The notes: generated from the letters alone by a model not told the origin. Shown: positions 28,481 to 37,863, counted from the first letter of the stretch. The stretch is 64,000 bases of DNA from Pseudomonas sp. CROZ-RG-20F-R04-15 (GCF_022662375.1 NZ_JAKNQL010000016.1:62001-126000), one strand, 5' to 3'. Numbers and translations are program-made.

Positions 28481-29047
28481 ATGCGCCTGTTTCGTTCGCT
28501 GACTTTGCTACTGACCTTCGTAGCACCTATGGCGTTTGCCGATGACCTGTATCAGGTCGAAATGATTCTGGTGCGCCAGAACGCTGTGCCGGCCATCGTC
28601 AGCCGTGCCGCGCCGGAAGACTGGGCCGCTGGCGCTCAGCGCCTGGGCGATGACAGCAAACGCACACCTGCGCTGAATGACGTGGTGACCAAACTCACCG
28701 CCAGTGGCGACTACACAGTCCTGATGCACAAAGCCTGGCAGCAAACCCTCGGCGAAGCACCGGCGAAAGTCGCGGTCAGCGACGGCCAGGAGCAGTTCGG
28801 CCAATTCCCGATTGAGGGCACGCTGGAAATGAAACTGGGGCGTTTCACCGATGTGAACGCCGATTTCTGGGTCAATCAGATCGACGCCAATGGCCTGGTC
28901 ACTGCCAGCGAGCGCCTGAAACAGGACAGCCACACCAAGAACGGCCAGCTCAACTACCTCGACAACGGCCATCTGGCCCTGCTGATCAAGATCACTTCCC
29001 TGACCGCGCCTGCGCCACGGGAAGCGCCTGAAGCGATTCCGGACTGA
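28481..29047 (+). CDS. CsiV-family periplasmic protein
   Basis: A 188-residue secreted protein with a signal peptide (MRLFRSLTLLLTFVAPMAFA) and the CsiV pattern: DDLYQVEMILVRQN straight after cleavage and LEMKLGRFTDVNADFW near 120. In Vibrio cholerae CsiV binds peptidoglycan and acts through LpoA on PBP1a. There, as I recall, it also lies beside mfd. ATG 28481 is preceded by AAGGA; the frame opens earlier (28442) but that would remove the signal peptide. It sits between mfd and a SNF2 helicase gene with gaps of about ten bases, so it is in one operon with both. Confidence 0.8.
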   Translation: MRLFRSLTLLLTFVAPMAFADDLYQVEMILVRQNAVPAIVSRAAPEDWAAGAQRLGDDSKRTPALNDVVTKLTASGDYTVLMHKAWQQTLGEAPAKVAVSDGQEQFGQFPIEGTLEMKLGRFTDVNADFWVNQIDANGLVTASERLKQDSHTKNGQLNYLDNGHLALLIKITSLTAPAPREAPEAIPD

Positions 29048-29058
29048 TCGAAGTCCTT

Positions 29059-31749
29059 ATGAACCCGCCGCTGAGCAAACCGTTGGCGCCCTCCTGGGTC
29101 AGCCGATTCAAGGAACAGAGCCTGGAGCGTGGCCGCCGCTACGCCGTGGAAAACCGGGTACGTATCGCCCAGGTCGGCGATGCAACGATTACCGCCAGTT
29201 GCGAAGGCTCTGGCGGTAACGTTTACCGTCAGACGATTCATCTGCGCGAGTCAGCCAAAGGCACTTTGTTGCTGGTGGACGCTGGCTGCACCTGCCCGGT
29301 GCGCAGCAACTGCAAACACTGCGCCGCTGTTTTGCTGAAAGTGCAGGAAACCCTCGACTACCCCGCTGCTGCCAAAGACGCCGAGCTGTTGGAGAAACTT
29401 CAAGCCGTGCTGGAAAACCGTGGCCCGAAAGCGCCGCCGCAAGTGCTGGTCGATAATGTTCAGCCGATGCCGCGCCTGTGGCTGGCCAGCGTCGAGTTCA
29501 GCGCTTTCGAACCGCGTAACGGCAAAATGCAGCGCTATATTCAGCACCGCGCGGCGTTGTCGTTCAGTTATCTGGATGAGTACGTCAGCGGGCAGAAGCA
29601 CAGCGACATCCTGATCCGTCAGGAAACCCAGACGCTGCGGATAAAACGTCACCCAGAAGTCGAACAGTCCTACCGCGAACAGTTAAGAATCCTCGGCTTT
29701 CGCATCGCCACGCGGCAGAGCAAAGCGCTGCCGGAAAGCGCTGGCGAACTGTATGAGATGGTCAATGACAGCGCTTGGCTGACCTTCACCCTCAACGACC
29801 TGCCGAAGCTGCGCAGCCAAGGCTGGGAACTGCAGATCGACGAGGAGTTCGGCTTTGATCTGACCGCCGTGGATGACTGGTACGCCACGGTCGAACAGGC
29901 GCCGGAGCGCGACTGGTTTGATCTGGAACTGGGCATCATCGTCAACGGTGAGCGCCTGAGCCTGCTGCCGATCCTGCTCAACCTGATGCGCTCGCACGCA
30001 GAAATCCTCAATCCGGAACGTCTTGCGCGCCGTCGCGATGACGAGCTGATTCTGGTGAATATTCCGCAGCGCAACAGCGAGCACGGACCGTTGCAGGTAG
30101 CGCTGCCGCTGGGCCGATTGAAGCCGGTGTTGATGACGCTCGGCGAGTTCTATCTGCAGGAACCGGGCGAAACCACCCTGCGCTTGAGCAAGGCGGATGC
30201 CACACGCCTCAATTCGCTGGAAGGCCTGCCGCTGCTGTGGGAGGGCGGCGAGCAGATCCGCACGTTCGCGCAACGCCTGCGCGACATTCGTGATTTCAGC
30301 GCTGAAGCGCCGCAAGGTCTGAACGCGACACTGCGTCCTTATCAGCTTGAGGGCTTGAGCTGGATGCAATCACTGCGGCAACTGGAGGTTGGCGGGATTC
30401 TCGCGGATGACATGGGGCTGGGTAAAACCCTACAGACCCTGGCGCATATTCTCAGCGAGAAAAACGCTGGGCGCCTCGATCGACCGTGCATGGTGGTGAT
30501 GCCGACCAGTCTGATTCCGAACTGGCTGGATGAGGCGGCGCACTTCACGCCGCAACTGAAGGTGGTCGCGCTGTACGGTGCCACGCGCAAGAAGCACTTC
30601 GACAATCTGGGCGATTTTGACCTGATCCTCACCACCTACGCGCTGCTGCCCAAGGATGTCGAACGCCTGGCCAAGCAGCCGTTGCATGTGTTGGTGCTGG
30701 ATGAGGCGCAATACATCAAAAATCCGAACAGCAAAGCCGCTCAAGCCGCGCGCGAGCTTAATGCACGCCAGCGCCTGTGCCTGAGCGGAACGCCGCTGGA
30801 AAACCACTTGGGCGAGCTGTGGTCGCTGTTTCACTTCCTGCTGCCCGGCTGGCTCGGCGACGTCAAAAGCTTCAACGCCGATTACCGTGTACCGATTGAA
30901 AAGCGCGGCAGTGAAGTCAGACTTCAGCACCTGAACGGTCGGATAAAACCATTCTTGCTGCGGCGCACCAAGGAACAGGTCGCCACGGAACTGCCACCAA
31001 AAACCGAGATCATCCACTGGGTCGATCTCAACGAAGCGCAGCGCGACGTGTACGAAACCATGCGCCTGGCGATGGACAAGAAAGTCCGCGACGAGATCAC
31101 CCGCAAAGGCGTGGCGCGAAGTCAGATCATCATTCTTGAGGCGCTGCTCAAACTGCGTCAGGTTTGCTGCGATCTGCGCCTGGTCAACGACGTCACCCCA
31201 CCCGCTCGCGGCAGCACCTCGGGCAAGCTCGACAGCCTGATGGAAATGCTTGAGGAATTGTTCGAAGAAGGACGGCGGATTCTGCTGTTCTCGCAGTTCA
31301 CCTCGATGCTGTCGTTGATCGAGGAAGATCTGAAAAAACGCAACGTGTCCTACGCGCTACTGACCGGCCAGACCCGTGATCGGCGCACGCCGGTGAAGGA
31401 ATTCCAGAGCGGCAAGCGTCAGATTTTTCTCATCAGCCTGAAGGCTGGTGGCGTCGGCTTGAACCTGACTGAGGCGGATACGGTGATTCACTACGATCCG
31501 TGGTGGAACCCGGCAACCGAGAATCAGGCGACCGACCGCGCGTATCGAATCGGCCAGGAGAAACCGGTGTTCGTCTACAAGATGATTGCCCGGGGCACGG
31601 TGGAAGAGAAGATTCAGCACCTGCAGAAGGAAAAATCCGACTTGGCGGCCGGCGTGCTGGATGGGCGCAAGGCCGGGGACTGGAAGTTGCAGAGTGATGA
31701 TATTGAAGCGTTGTTTGCGCCGTTGCCGGACAAGCTCGATAAGCGTTGA
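29059..31749 (+). CDS. SWIM zinc-finger / SNF2-family helicase (copy A)
   Basis: An 896-residue Swi2/Snf2 ATPase. A SWIM zinc finger is at about 74-92 (CTCPVRSNCKHC, pattern CXC...CXH). A middle region of unknown fold follows, then the two RecA-like lobes: Walker A ILADDMGLGKTLQT near 450, DEAQ box VLDEAQYIKNPN, SGTPLENHLGELWSLFHF, then the C-terminal lobe with LFSQFTSML, ISLKAGGVGLNLTEAD and ATDRAYRIGQ. Such proteins are DNA translocases that remodel protein-DNA complexes; no specific function is known for this type. The start is eleven bases after csiV. It is a clear paralogue of the convergent gene at 31919-35212. Confidence 0.9.
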   Translation: MNPPLSKPLAPSWVSRFKEQSLERGRRYAVENRVRIAQVGDATITASCEGSGGNVYRQTIHLRESAKGTLLLVDAGCTCPVRSNCKHCAAVLLKVQETLDYPAAAKDAELLEKLQAVLENRGPKAPPQVLVDNVQPMPRLWLASVEFSAFEPRNGKMQRYIQHRAALSFSYLDEYVSGQKHSDILIRQETQTLRIKRHPEVEQSYREQLRILGFRIATRQSKALPESAGELYEMVNDSAWLTFTLNDLPKLRSQGWELQIDEEFGFDLTAVDDWYATVEQAPERDWFDLELGIIVNGERLSLLPILLNLMRSHAEILNPERLARRRDDELILVNIPQRNSEHGPLQVALPLGRLKPVLMTLGEFYLQEPGETTLRLSKADATRLNSLEGLPLLWEGGEQIRTFAQRLRDIRDFSAEAPQGLNATLRPYQLEGLSWMQSLRQLEVGGILADDMGLGKTLQTLAHILSEKNAGRLDRPCMVVMPTSLIPNWLDEAAHFTPQLKVVALYGATRKKHFDNLGDFDLILTTYALLPKDVERLAKQPLHVLVLDEAQYIKNPNSKAAQAARELNARQRLCLSGTPLENHLGELWSLFHFLLPGWLGDVKSFNADYRVPIEKRGSEVRLQHLNGRIKPFLLRRTKEQVATELPPKTEIIHWVDLNEAQRDVYETMRLAMDKKVRDEITRKGVARSQIIILEALLKLRQVCCDLRLVNDVTPPARGSTSGKLDSLMEMLEELFEEGRRILLFSQFTSMLSLIEEDLKKRNVSYALLTGQTRDRRTPVKEFQSGKRQIFLISLKAGGVGLNLTEADTVIHYDPWWNPATENQATDRAYRIGQEKPVFVYKMIARGTVEEKIQHLQKEKSDLAAGVLDGRKAGDWKLQSDDIEALFAPLPDKLDKR

Positions 31750-31771
31750 GACCTTTTTCGCCTGTTAAATA

Positions 31772-31884
31772 GCTTTCGCGAGCAGGCTCGCTCCCACACT
31801 GGATCTGTGGCATTCACCAATCCAGTGTTCACAAGGATCTTGTGAATCCCACAAATCTAATGTGGGAGCGAGCCTGCTCGCGAA
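31772..31884. repeat. REPIN between the two SNF2 genes
   Basis: One REP unit at 31772-31798 and an inverted unit at 31861-31884, with a longer spacer (about 60 bases) than the other copies. The spacer contains the separate dyad TTCACAAGGATCTTGTGAA at 31828-31846. Confidence 0.9.
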
Positions 31885-31918
31885 TGGCTCACCTCGGTCT
31901 AACGGTTAAAACCCAGGC

Positions 31919-34900
31919 TCAATCCTTGGAAACCGGCAATGGTGCAAACAGCGCCTCAATGTCAGTCTGCTCCAGCTTCCAGCCACCTGTCGTCCCGCCT
32001 TCAAGCACCGCCCCGGCCAACGCTGCTTTCTCCTGCTGCAACGCCTGTATTTTTTCCTCTACTGTGCCGCGAGCGATCAGCTTGTAAACGAACACCGGGT
32101 TGTTTTGCCCGATTCGATACGCACGATCGGTTGCCTGATTCTCCACCGCCGGGTTCCACCAAGGGTCAAAGTGGATCACCGTGTCCGCAGCGGTCAGGTT
32201 CAAACCGGTACCACCCGCCTTGAGACTGATCAGAAACAACGGCACCTTGCCACCCTGAAAATCCTTTACCGGCGTGCGTCGATCCGTGGTTTCACCGGTC
32301 AGCAGCGAATAGGCAATGTCACGTTGCTGCAACTCTTGCTCGATCAACGCGAGCATCGAGGTGAACTGCGAAAACAACAGGATCCGACGACCTTCGCCGA
32401 GCAGCTCTTCAAGCATCTCCATCAGGCTGACCAGCTTGCCACTGCCGGAGCGCAGCGCCTTTGCTGTCATCGGCATCTTGATCAGGCGCAAGTCGCAACA
32501 GACCTGCCGCAGCTTGAGCAAGGCATCGAGAATGATGATCTGACTGCGCGCCACACCACTGCGGGCAATTTCGTCGCGGACTTTCTTGTCCATCGCCACG
32601 CGAACCGTTTCATAGACATCGCGCTGGCCGTCGCTGAGATCCACCCAATGGACAATTTCGGTTTTCGGTGGCAACTCGGTGGCGACCTGGTCCTTTTTGC
32701 GGCGCAGCAAAAACGGCTTGATGCGCGCTGTCAGGTGCTGCATGCGCTGAACATTGCCGTGCTTCTCGATTGGCGTGCGGTAATCGCGATTGAAGGACTT
32801 GCTGTCGCCGAGCCAACCGGGCATGAGGAAATGAAACTGCGACCACAGCTCGCCCAAGTGGTTTTCCAATGGCGTGCCGCTCAGGCACAAGCGCTGGCGG
32901 GCCTGCAAGTCGCGTGCGGCCTGCGCGGCTTTGCTGAGCGGGTTCTTGATGTTCTGCGCTTCGTCGAGAATCAGCACGCTCCACGTCTGTGGCTGCAAGG
33001 TCTCCAGATCCCTCGGCAGCAACGCGTAAGTGGTCAGCACCAGATCGTACTCGGCCAGATTAGCGAAATCCTTTTGCCGCCCCGTGCCGTGCAGCGCCAA
33101 TACTTTCAACTGGGGGGTAAAACGCTCGGCCTCGTCGAGCCAGTTGGGAATCAGGCTGGTCGGCATCACCGCCAGAGCCGGACAATCAAGGCGACCGGCG
33201 TGTTTTTCCGTGAGCAGATGCGCCAAGGTCTGCAGTGTTTTGCCCAGCCCCATGTCATCGCCCAGAATGCCGCCGACCTCAAGCTCGCGCAGGGTCTGCA
33301 TCCAGTTCAGGCCTTCGAGCTGATAGGGGCGCAGTTGCGCGTTAAGGCCGGCCGGCGCAACGACCTGGGTGTGAATGGAATTCTGCAAGCGCTTGGCGAA
33401 GGTGCGTAGCCGCTCTCCCCCCTGCCAATCCAGCGGCACGCCATCGAGCATACTCAAGCGCGCGGCATCCGGGACACTCAAGCGCAGTGCATCGCCCTGA
33501 TGACCGCCCAGGTACAACTCGCCCAGCGTGGCCATCAGCGGTTTGACACGACTCAGCGGCAGCGCGACCTTGGCGCCTGAAGGGTCGCCAAAACCGCTGG
33601 GCTTGAGTTCGATCAGGAGTTTTTCGTCATCGCCGCGTTGAGCCAGATCGACCGGGTCAAGCAAGCGCGGCTGCGTGCGCAACAAGTGCAGAAGGATCGG
33701 CAGCAAGCTGTAGCGCTGGCCATTGACGACGATACCCAACTGCAAATCAAACCACTGATGCCCAGCCTCTTCTTCGACCTCGGCGTACCAATGCTCAACC
33801 GGTTGCACATTGAAATGAAAGCCGGGACTCATCTCCACTTCCCAGTTCGAGGCGCGCAACGTGGCAAGCCCTTCGTGCATAAACCCGAGCCAGGCGGAAT
33901 CATCCGGCAACGTGAACATCTCGCCGGGACGATCCAGCGAGCTCTTGCGCGTGGCTTTCTTGAAGCCGAGCTTTTGCAGGATCTGGCGCAGTTTCTTTTC
34001 CACCGCAGGCTGGCGTTGAATGCGCTGGGTTTCGGTGCCGTCGAGGATCATCACTTCCGGATTGCGATCCACCGTCGGCTGGCCGTTGTAGGTAAACACC
34101 AGGGCGGCGCGATGCTCAAGAATGTATTCCCAGCGCGAGCGCTCCCGACCGCTGACGAGGGTGAGTTGCGGCTGCGGAAGTACGTCGTCGATGATTCGTT
34201 CGGTCAGTTGGTGGGGCGGCGGGATTCTCGTCGCGGCGCTCATGCGATGGCTGAACTGCATGGCCTGACGCGCCGGAATGTCCGGCGCCAGCGTCAAATG
34301 GCTGGCCAGTTTTTCTTCCAGTTCATTGAACAGAGGGCCAATCTGCCGCTGTTCACGATCCAGGTAATAAAGCGGCTCCAGCGCCAGCACGGTTTCTTGC
34401 GCCGCCTCGGCACTGCTCCACTGCGCGCGGAACCCGCCGTCGGCCTGCTCGGCCCAGGCGAACTGGCCGATGCGTTTCGCGCCCGACACCAACGGGCGCA
34501 GATCCTCGAAATCGAGGAACAGCCGCGAGGTGCGCAGGAGCATGTCCAGCAGTTCGGCGCCGCTGCTGCCTTCCAGCGGATAGCCGCTGTAATAGGCGTG
34601 ATGGGAGTGCATGGCAACCAGCAGCCTGGCGACGCGCAGATCCAGCTCGGACAGGTAGCCGGGCTGACGCATGAGCATTTCTGCCAGCGAGTACATCGGT
34701 TTGACTTCGCGTAACTCGCCGCTCTTGAGCTGGGAAACCTTGAAAATATCAAGCAGCCACTTGCCGCTCACTGACGTTGGCTTGAGCTTGTAAAACAGGC
34801 GCGTGCCTGCGGTTTGCGCGCCTTCTTCGGCGGGCTTGGCCGGCACCGGAATTGTCGAAAGCCAATGTTCAAGCGCCCGACCCAACGGGGTCTGTGCCTC

Positions 34901-35212
34901 ACTTTCGGACGCTTCATGATCACTGCCCTGCAGGTGATAGAGCACCGCAGCGCAGTGTTTGCAGTCGATGGAGACAGGACAGGTGCACAGGCAACGCAAG
35001 TTGACGGAACCCAGCCGATCTTCGGACAGGTAAATGGTTTGTTCATACGCTCGATCTTCTGAACCGACGCAGAACGCCTCGATCTTTCTGTCATCGATCT
35101 CGATGATCTCTACCCGATCTTCGGCGGCATAAGCACGGGCCTTGGACAGCGCGCTGCCAGTGAATGCCCGGGTCCAGGCCAACGACTTAAGCCGTTCGAT
35201 GAAAATGCTCAT
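31919..35212 (-). CDS. SWIM zinc-finger / SNF2-family helicase (copy B)
   Basis: A 1097-residue Swi2/Snf2 ATPase with the same order as copy A: SWIM finger CTCPVSIDCKHC near 80, long middle region, Walker A ILGDDMGLGKTLQT near 655, LDEAQNIKNPLSK, SGTPLENHLGELWSQFHF, and the second lobe with LFSQFTSML, ISLKAGGTGLNLTAAD and ATDRAYRIGQ. It is about 200 residues longer, the extra sequence lying between the SWIM finger and the ATPase core. In the second ATPase lobe the two copies look about three-quarters identical by eye. It starts nine bases after mtnP and is probably in an operon with nagZ and mtnP. Its role is unknown. Confidence 0.9.
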   Translation of the reverse strand: MSIFIERLKSLAWTRAFTGSALSKARAYAAEDRVEIIEIDDRKIEAFCVGSEDRAYEQTIYLSEDRLGSVNLRCLCTCPVSIDCKHCAAVLYHLQGSDHEASESEAQTPLGRALEHWLSTIPVPAKPAEEGAQTAGTRLFYKLKPTSVSGKWLLDIFKVSQLKSGELREVKPMYSLAEMLMRQPGYLSELDLRVARLLVAMHSHHAYYSGYPLEGSSGAELLDMLLRTSRLFLDFEDLRPLVSGAKRIGQFAWAEQADGGFRAQWSSAEAAQETVLALEPLYYLDREQRQIGPLFNELEEKLASHLTLAPDIPARQAMQFSHRMSAATRIPPPHQLTERIIDDVLPQPQLTLVSGRERSRWEYILEHRAALVFTYNGQPTVDRNPEVMILDGTETQRIQRQPAVEKKLRQILQKLGFKKATRKSSLDRPGEMFTLPDDSAWLGFMHEGLATLRASNWEVEMSPGFHFNVQPVEHWYAEVEEEAGHQWFDLQLGIVVNGQRYSLLPILLHLLRTQPRLLDPVDLAQRGDDEKLLIELKPSGFGDPSGAKVALPLSRVKPLMATLGELYLGGHQGDALRLSVPDAARLSMLDGVPLDWQGGERLRTFAKRLQNSIHTQVVAPAGLNAQLRPYQLEGLNWMQTLRELEVGGILGDDMGLGKTLQTLAHLLTEKHAGRLDCPALAVMPTSLIPNWLDEAERFTPQLKVLALHGTGRQKDFANLAEYDLVLTTYALLPRDLETLQPQTWSVLILDEAQNIKNPLSKAAQAARDLQARQRLCLSGTPLENHLGELWSQFHFLMPGWLGDSKSFNRDYRTPIEKHGNVQRMQHLTARIKPFLLRRKKDQVATELPPKTEIVHWVDLSDGQRDVYETVRVAMDKKVRDEIARSGVARSQIIILDALLKLRQVCCDLRLIKMPMTAKALRSGSGKLVSLMEMLEELLGEGRRILLFSQFTSMLALIEQELQQRDIAYSLLTGETTDRRTPVKDFQGGKVPLFLISLKAGGTGLNLTAADTVIHFDPWWNPAVENQATDRAYRIGQNNPVFVYKLIARGTVEEKIQALQQEKAALAGAVLEGGTTGGWKLEQTDIEALFAPLPVSKD

Positions 35213-35221
35213 GGGCAGTCC

Positions 35222-35959
35222 TTAGCTGGCCAACACCCGCGCCAACGTCGACTTCACCTTACCCATGCCGTCATGCAGCGCCTGCTCGATCTCGGCCATG
35301 GTGATCACTTCGGTGGTCTTGCCCGCTGCCGGGTTCACTACCAGCGCCAGACAGGCGTAATCCAGATCCAGTTCCCGGGCCAGCGCCGCTTCCGGCATGC
35401 CGGTCATGCCGACGATGTCGCAGCCATCGCGCTCCAGCCGCACGATCTCGGCAACCGTTTCAAGGCGCGGGCCCTGGGTGCAGGCGTACACGCCTTGCTC
35501 GCTGTATTCGCAACCCTCGGCAGCCACAGCGGCGATCAATTGCTGACGCAGCGGCTCGCTGTAGGGAAAGCTGAAGTCGATGTGGGTGACGTGCTCCAGA
35601 TCATCGGCGAAATAGGTGTGCTCGCGACCGCTGGTGTAGTCGACGATCTGATGTGGCACGCAGAAATGACCAGTGCCCATTGCCGGGTGAATCCCGCCGA
35701 CAGCATTTACCGCGATGATCGCTTCGGCGCCGGCCTGCTTCAGCGCCCACAGGTTGGCGCGGTAGTTGACCTTGTGCGGCGGAAAGCGATGCGGGTGGCC
35801 GTGACGAGCGAGGAACAGCACTTCCTTGCCGGCGTATTCGCCAATTTGCACGTCGGCCGATGGCGCGCCGTAAGGCGTGTCGACTGCCAGCGACTGGCGA
35901 ATGGTCAAGCCTTCGAGCTGGGTCAGGCCGGTGCCACCGATGATTGCGTAAACGGTCAT
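35222..35959 (-). CDS. S-methyl-5'-thioinosine/thioadenosine phosphorylase (MTAP family)
   Basis: Purine salvage enzyme of 245 residues that phosphorolyses a methylthio-nucleoside left from polyamine and quorum-signal synthesis. The family signature is strong: IIGGTGLTQLEGL at 6-18, LFLARHGHPHRFPPHKVNYRAN near 48-69 (phosphate and substrate sites), AVNAVGGIHP near 85, and MTGMPEAALAREL near 183. The orthologue in P. aeruginosa, PA3004, next to nagZ as here, has been reported to prefer methylthioinosine, so I name that first by context. It lies 12 bases after nagZ and nine bases before SNF2 copy B. Confidence 0.9.
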   Translation of the reverse strand: MTVYAIIGGTGLTQLEGLTIRQSLAVDTPYGAPSADVQIGEYAGKEVLFLARHGHPHRFPPHKVNYRANLWALKQAGAEAIIAVNAVGGIHPAMGTGHFCVPHQIVDYTSGREHTYFADDLEHVTHIDFSFPYSEPLRQQLIAAVAAEGCEYSEQGVYACTQGPRLETVAEIVRLERDGCDIVGMTGMPEAALARELDLDYACLALVVNPAAGKTTEVITMAEIEQALHDGMGKVKSTLARVLAS

Positions 35960-35971
35960 AGCGAAAAATCC

Positions 35972-36982
35972 TTAATCGATCAGTTGAGCGTCTTTGAGCG
36001 CGCCGATGGCGGTGAGCCAGCGCGGATCCTGGCGATATTCGGTGCTGGCAATGGCCTGACCGCGCATGCGCGCAATTCGCGCGGAGGGCTTGACCTTCAT
36101 CCGTTGCGCGGCGCTCAGGGCAAGTTCGGCAGCGGCGCGGTCGTTGCACACCAGGCCCATGTCGCAGCCGGCAGTGAGCGCAGCTTCGATGCGGCTGGCG
36201 GCGTCGCCGACCACGTGGGCGCCGGCCATCGACAGGTCGTCGCTGAAGATCACGCCGTCAAACTGCAACTCGCCACGCAGGATGTCCTGCAACCAGCGAC
36301 GGGAGAAACCGGCTGGCTGCGAATCCACCTGCGGATAGATGACGTGCGCTGGCATGATCGCGGCCAGTTGTTTACTGAGTCTGGCGAACGGTACGAGGTC
36401 GTTGGCGCGGATCTCGTCGAGGCTGCGCTCGTCGTTGGGGATCGCGACATGGGAATCCGCTTCTGCCCAGCCGTGGCCAGGGAAGTGTTTGCCGGTGGCC
36501 GCCATGCCGGCGCTGTTCATGCCGCGAATGAACGCTCCGGCGAGCAGTGCCGCGCGCTCGGGATCACCTTCGAACGAACGGGTGCCAACCACGGCGCTGC
36601 GCTGGTAATCCAGATCGAGCACCGGGGCGAAGCTCAGGTCGAGCCCGACCGCGAGTACTTCGGTGGCCATGATCCAGCCGCATTGCTCGGCGAGGTATTC
36701 GGCATTCGGGTTATCGGCGATGGCACGCATGGCCGGCAGACGCACAAAGCCCTGACGCAGGCGCTGCACGCGACCGCCCTCTTGATCCACCGCCAGCAGC
36801 AGATCCGGACGAATCGCCCGAATCGCCGCGCTGAGCTCACGCACTTGGCGCGGATGCTCGATGTTGCGCGCGAAAATGATCAGGCCGCCCACTTCGGGCT
36901 GACGCAACAATTGGCGATCTTCGGCCGTCAGCCAGGTACCGGCGACGTCCACCATCAACGAGCCTTGCAGGCCAGCAGTCAT
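35972..36982 (-). CDS. nagZ: Beta-N-acetylhexosaminidase NagZ
   Basis: Cytoplasmic GH3 enzyme that removes GlcNAc from 1,6-anhydro-MurNAc peptides during cell-wall recycling, which in turn affects AmpR-controlled beta-lactamase. The 336-residue length is normal. TGKHFPGHGWAEADSH near 161-176 gives the conserved KH(F)PGHG motif and the catalytic Asp-His dyad, and VIFSDDLSMAGA near 244 carries the nucleophile Asp. LLLAVDQEGGRVQRL near 55 is also typical. The ATG follows a long inverted repeat in the leader. It is the first gene of nagZ-mtnP-SNF2. Confidence 0.96.
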   Translation of the reverse strand: MTAGLQGSLMVDVAGTWLTAEDRQLLRQPEVGGLIIFARNIEHPRQVRELSAAIRAIRPDLLLAVDQEGGRVQRLRQGFVRLPAMRAIADNPNAEYLAEQCGWIMATEVLAVGLDLSFAPVLDLDYQRSAVVGTRSFEGDPERAALLAGAFIRGMNSAGMAATGKHFPGHGWAEADSHVAIPNDERSLDEIRANDLVPFARLSKQLAAIMPAHVIYPQVDSQPAGFSRRWLQDILRGELQFDGVIFSDDLSMAGAHVVGDAASRIEAALTAGCDMGLVCNDRAAAELALSAAQRMKVKPSARIARMRGQAIASTEYRQDPRWLTAIGALKDAQLID

Positions 36983-37003
36983 AGAGATTCCTTGAAAACG
37001 AAA

Positions 37004-37074
37004 AACCCGATCCGCAGCAAATCGCTACCGTGAGCAATGCTCGGCAGGTCGGCAATTTCTATGAGGATCGGGTT
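37004..37074 (-). promoter_or_regulatory. Structured leader between psrA and nagZ
   Basis: Ten-base inverted repeat AACCCGATCC / GGATCGGGTT closing a loop of 51 bases, which contains a small hairpin GAGC-AAT-GCTC. On the minus strand the right arm is followed by TTTTCGTTTT, so it could be a psrA terminator or a nagZ attenuator. Confidence 0.5.
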
Positions 37075-37140
37075 CAAAACGAGAGTCGGCATGGGCGGCT
37101 AGCTTAGCGGATACAAGCTGCCGCGCCCACCCGTGCGCGG

Positions 37141-37848
37141 TTAAACCTTGGCGGCGACCGGCGTTGATTTGCTGCGTGGACGCAGTTGTGCAGTGGCCAT
37201 TGCCGCGTCGGTGACACCGGTTTCGGCACGCATGCCTGCTGCGAGGAACGGCACCATCAGGCGCATGACTTGCTCGATGGAGGTATTGACGCCGAAATCG
37301 GTCTCGGCGATCGCGCGCAAAGCCTTGATGCCGGACATGCTGAACGCGGCAGCACCGAGCATGAAGTGCACGCGCCAGAACAGCTCGATCGGCGGAATGC
37401 GTGGCGCAGCTTCGTTGACCAGCAACATGTAGCGACGGAACACCTTGCCGTACATGTCTTCCAGATAACGACGCAAGTGGCCCTGGCTCTGGCTGAACGC
37501 GAGGCCGAGCAAACGCATGAAGATCGACAGGTCGTTGCCGCTGCGTGGCTGAACCACGAGGGCTTGCTCGACGAGGATTTCCAAAAGCTCTTCAAGAGTC
37601 GGCTTGTTTTCAGGCTTGGCCTGACGGCGCTCCAGCTCTTTATCGAGACTGATGCAGAACGGCCCGAGGAAGCGCGAAAAAACCGCCTGGATCAGGGCTT
37701 TTTTCGAGCCGAAATGATAGTTCACCGCTGCCAGGTTGACGCCAGCCTTGCTGGTGATCAAACGCAATGAGGTTTCAGCGAAACCTTTCTCCGCGAACAA
37801 CTGCTCGGCAGCATCAAGAATGCGTTCAACGGTTTCCGACTGGGCCAT
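37141..37848 (-). CDS. psrA: TetR-family regulator PsrA
   Basis: Long-chain-fatty-acid-sensing regulator known in Pseudomonas to repress fadBA and itself and to activate rpoS. The 235-residue protein starts MAQSETVERILDAAEQLF, and the TetR helix-turn-helix spans about 8-55 (LRLITSKAGVNLAAVNYHFGSK). I use ATG 37848; six extra residues are possible from an upstream start. The identity rests on the N-terminal sequence, on its position next to lexA as in PAO1, and on two PsrA-type operator boxes just upstream of the start. It is divergent from lexA. Confidence 0.92.
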   Translation of the reverse strand: MAQSETVERILDAAEQLFAEKGFAETSLRLITSKAGVNLAAVNYHFGSKKALIQAVFSRFLGPFCISLDKELERRQAKPENKPTLEELLEILVEQALVVQPRSGNDLSIFMRLLGLAFSQSQGHLRRYLEDMYGKVFRRYMLLVNEAAPRIPPIELFWRVHFMLGAAAFSMSGIKALRAIAETDFGVNTSIEQVMRLMVPFLAAGMRAETGVTDAAMATAQLRPRSKSTPVAAKV

Positions 37849-37863
37849 GGCTACTCCGCCTGA

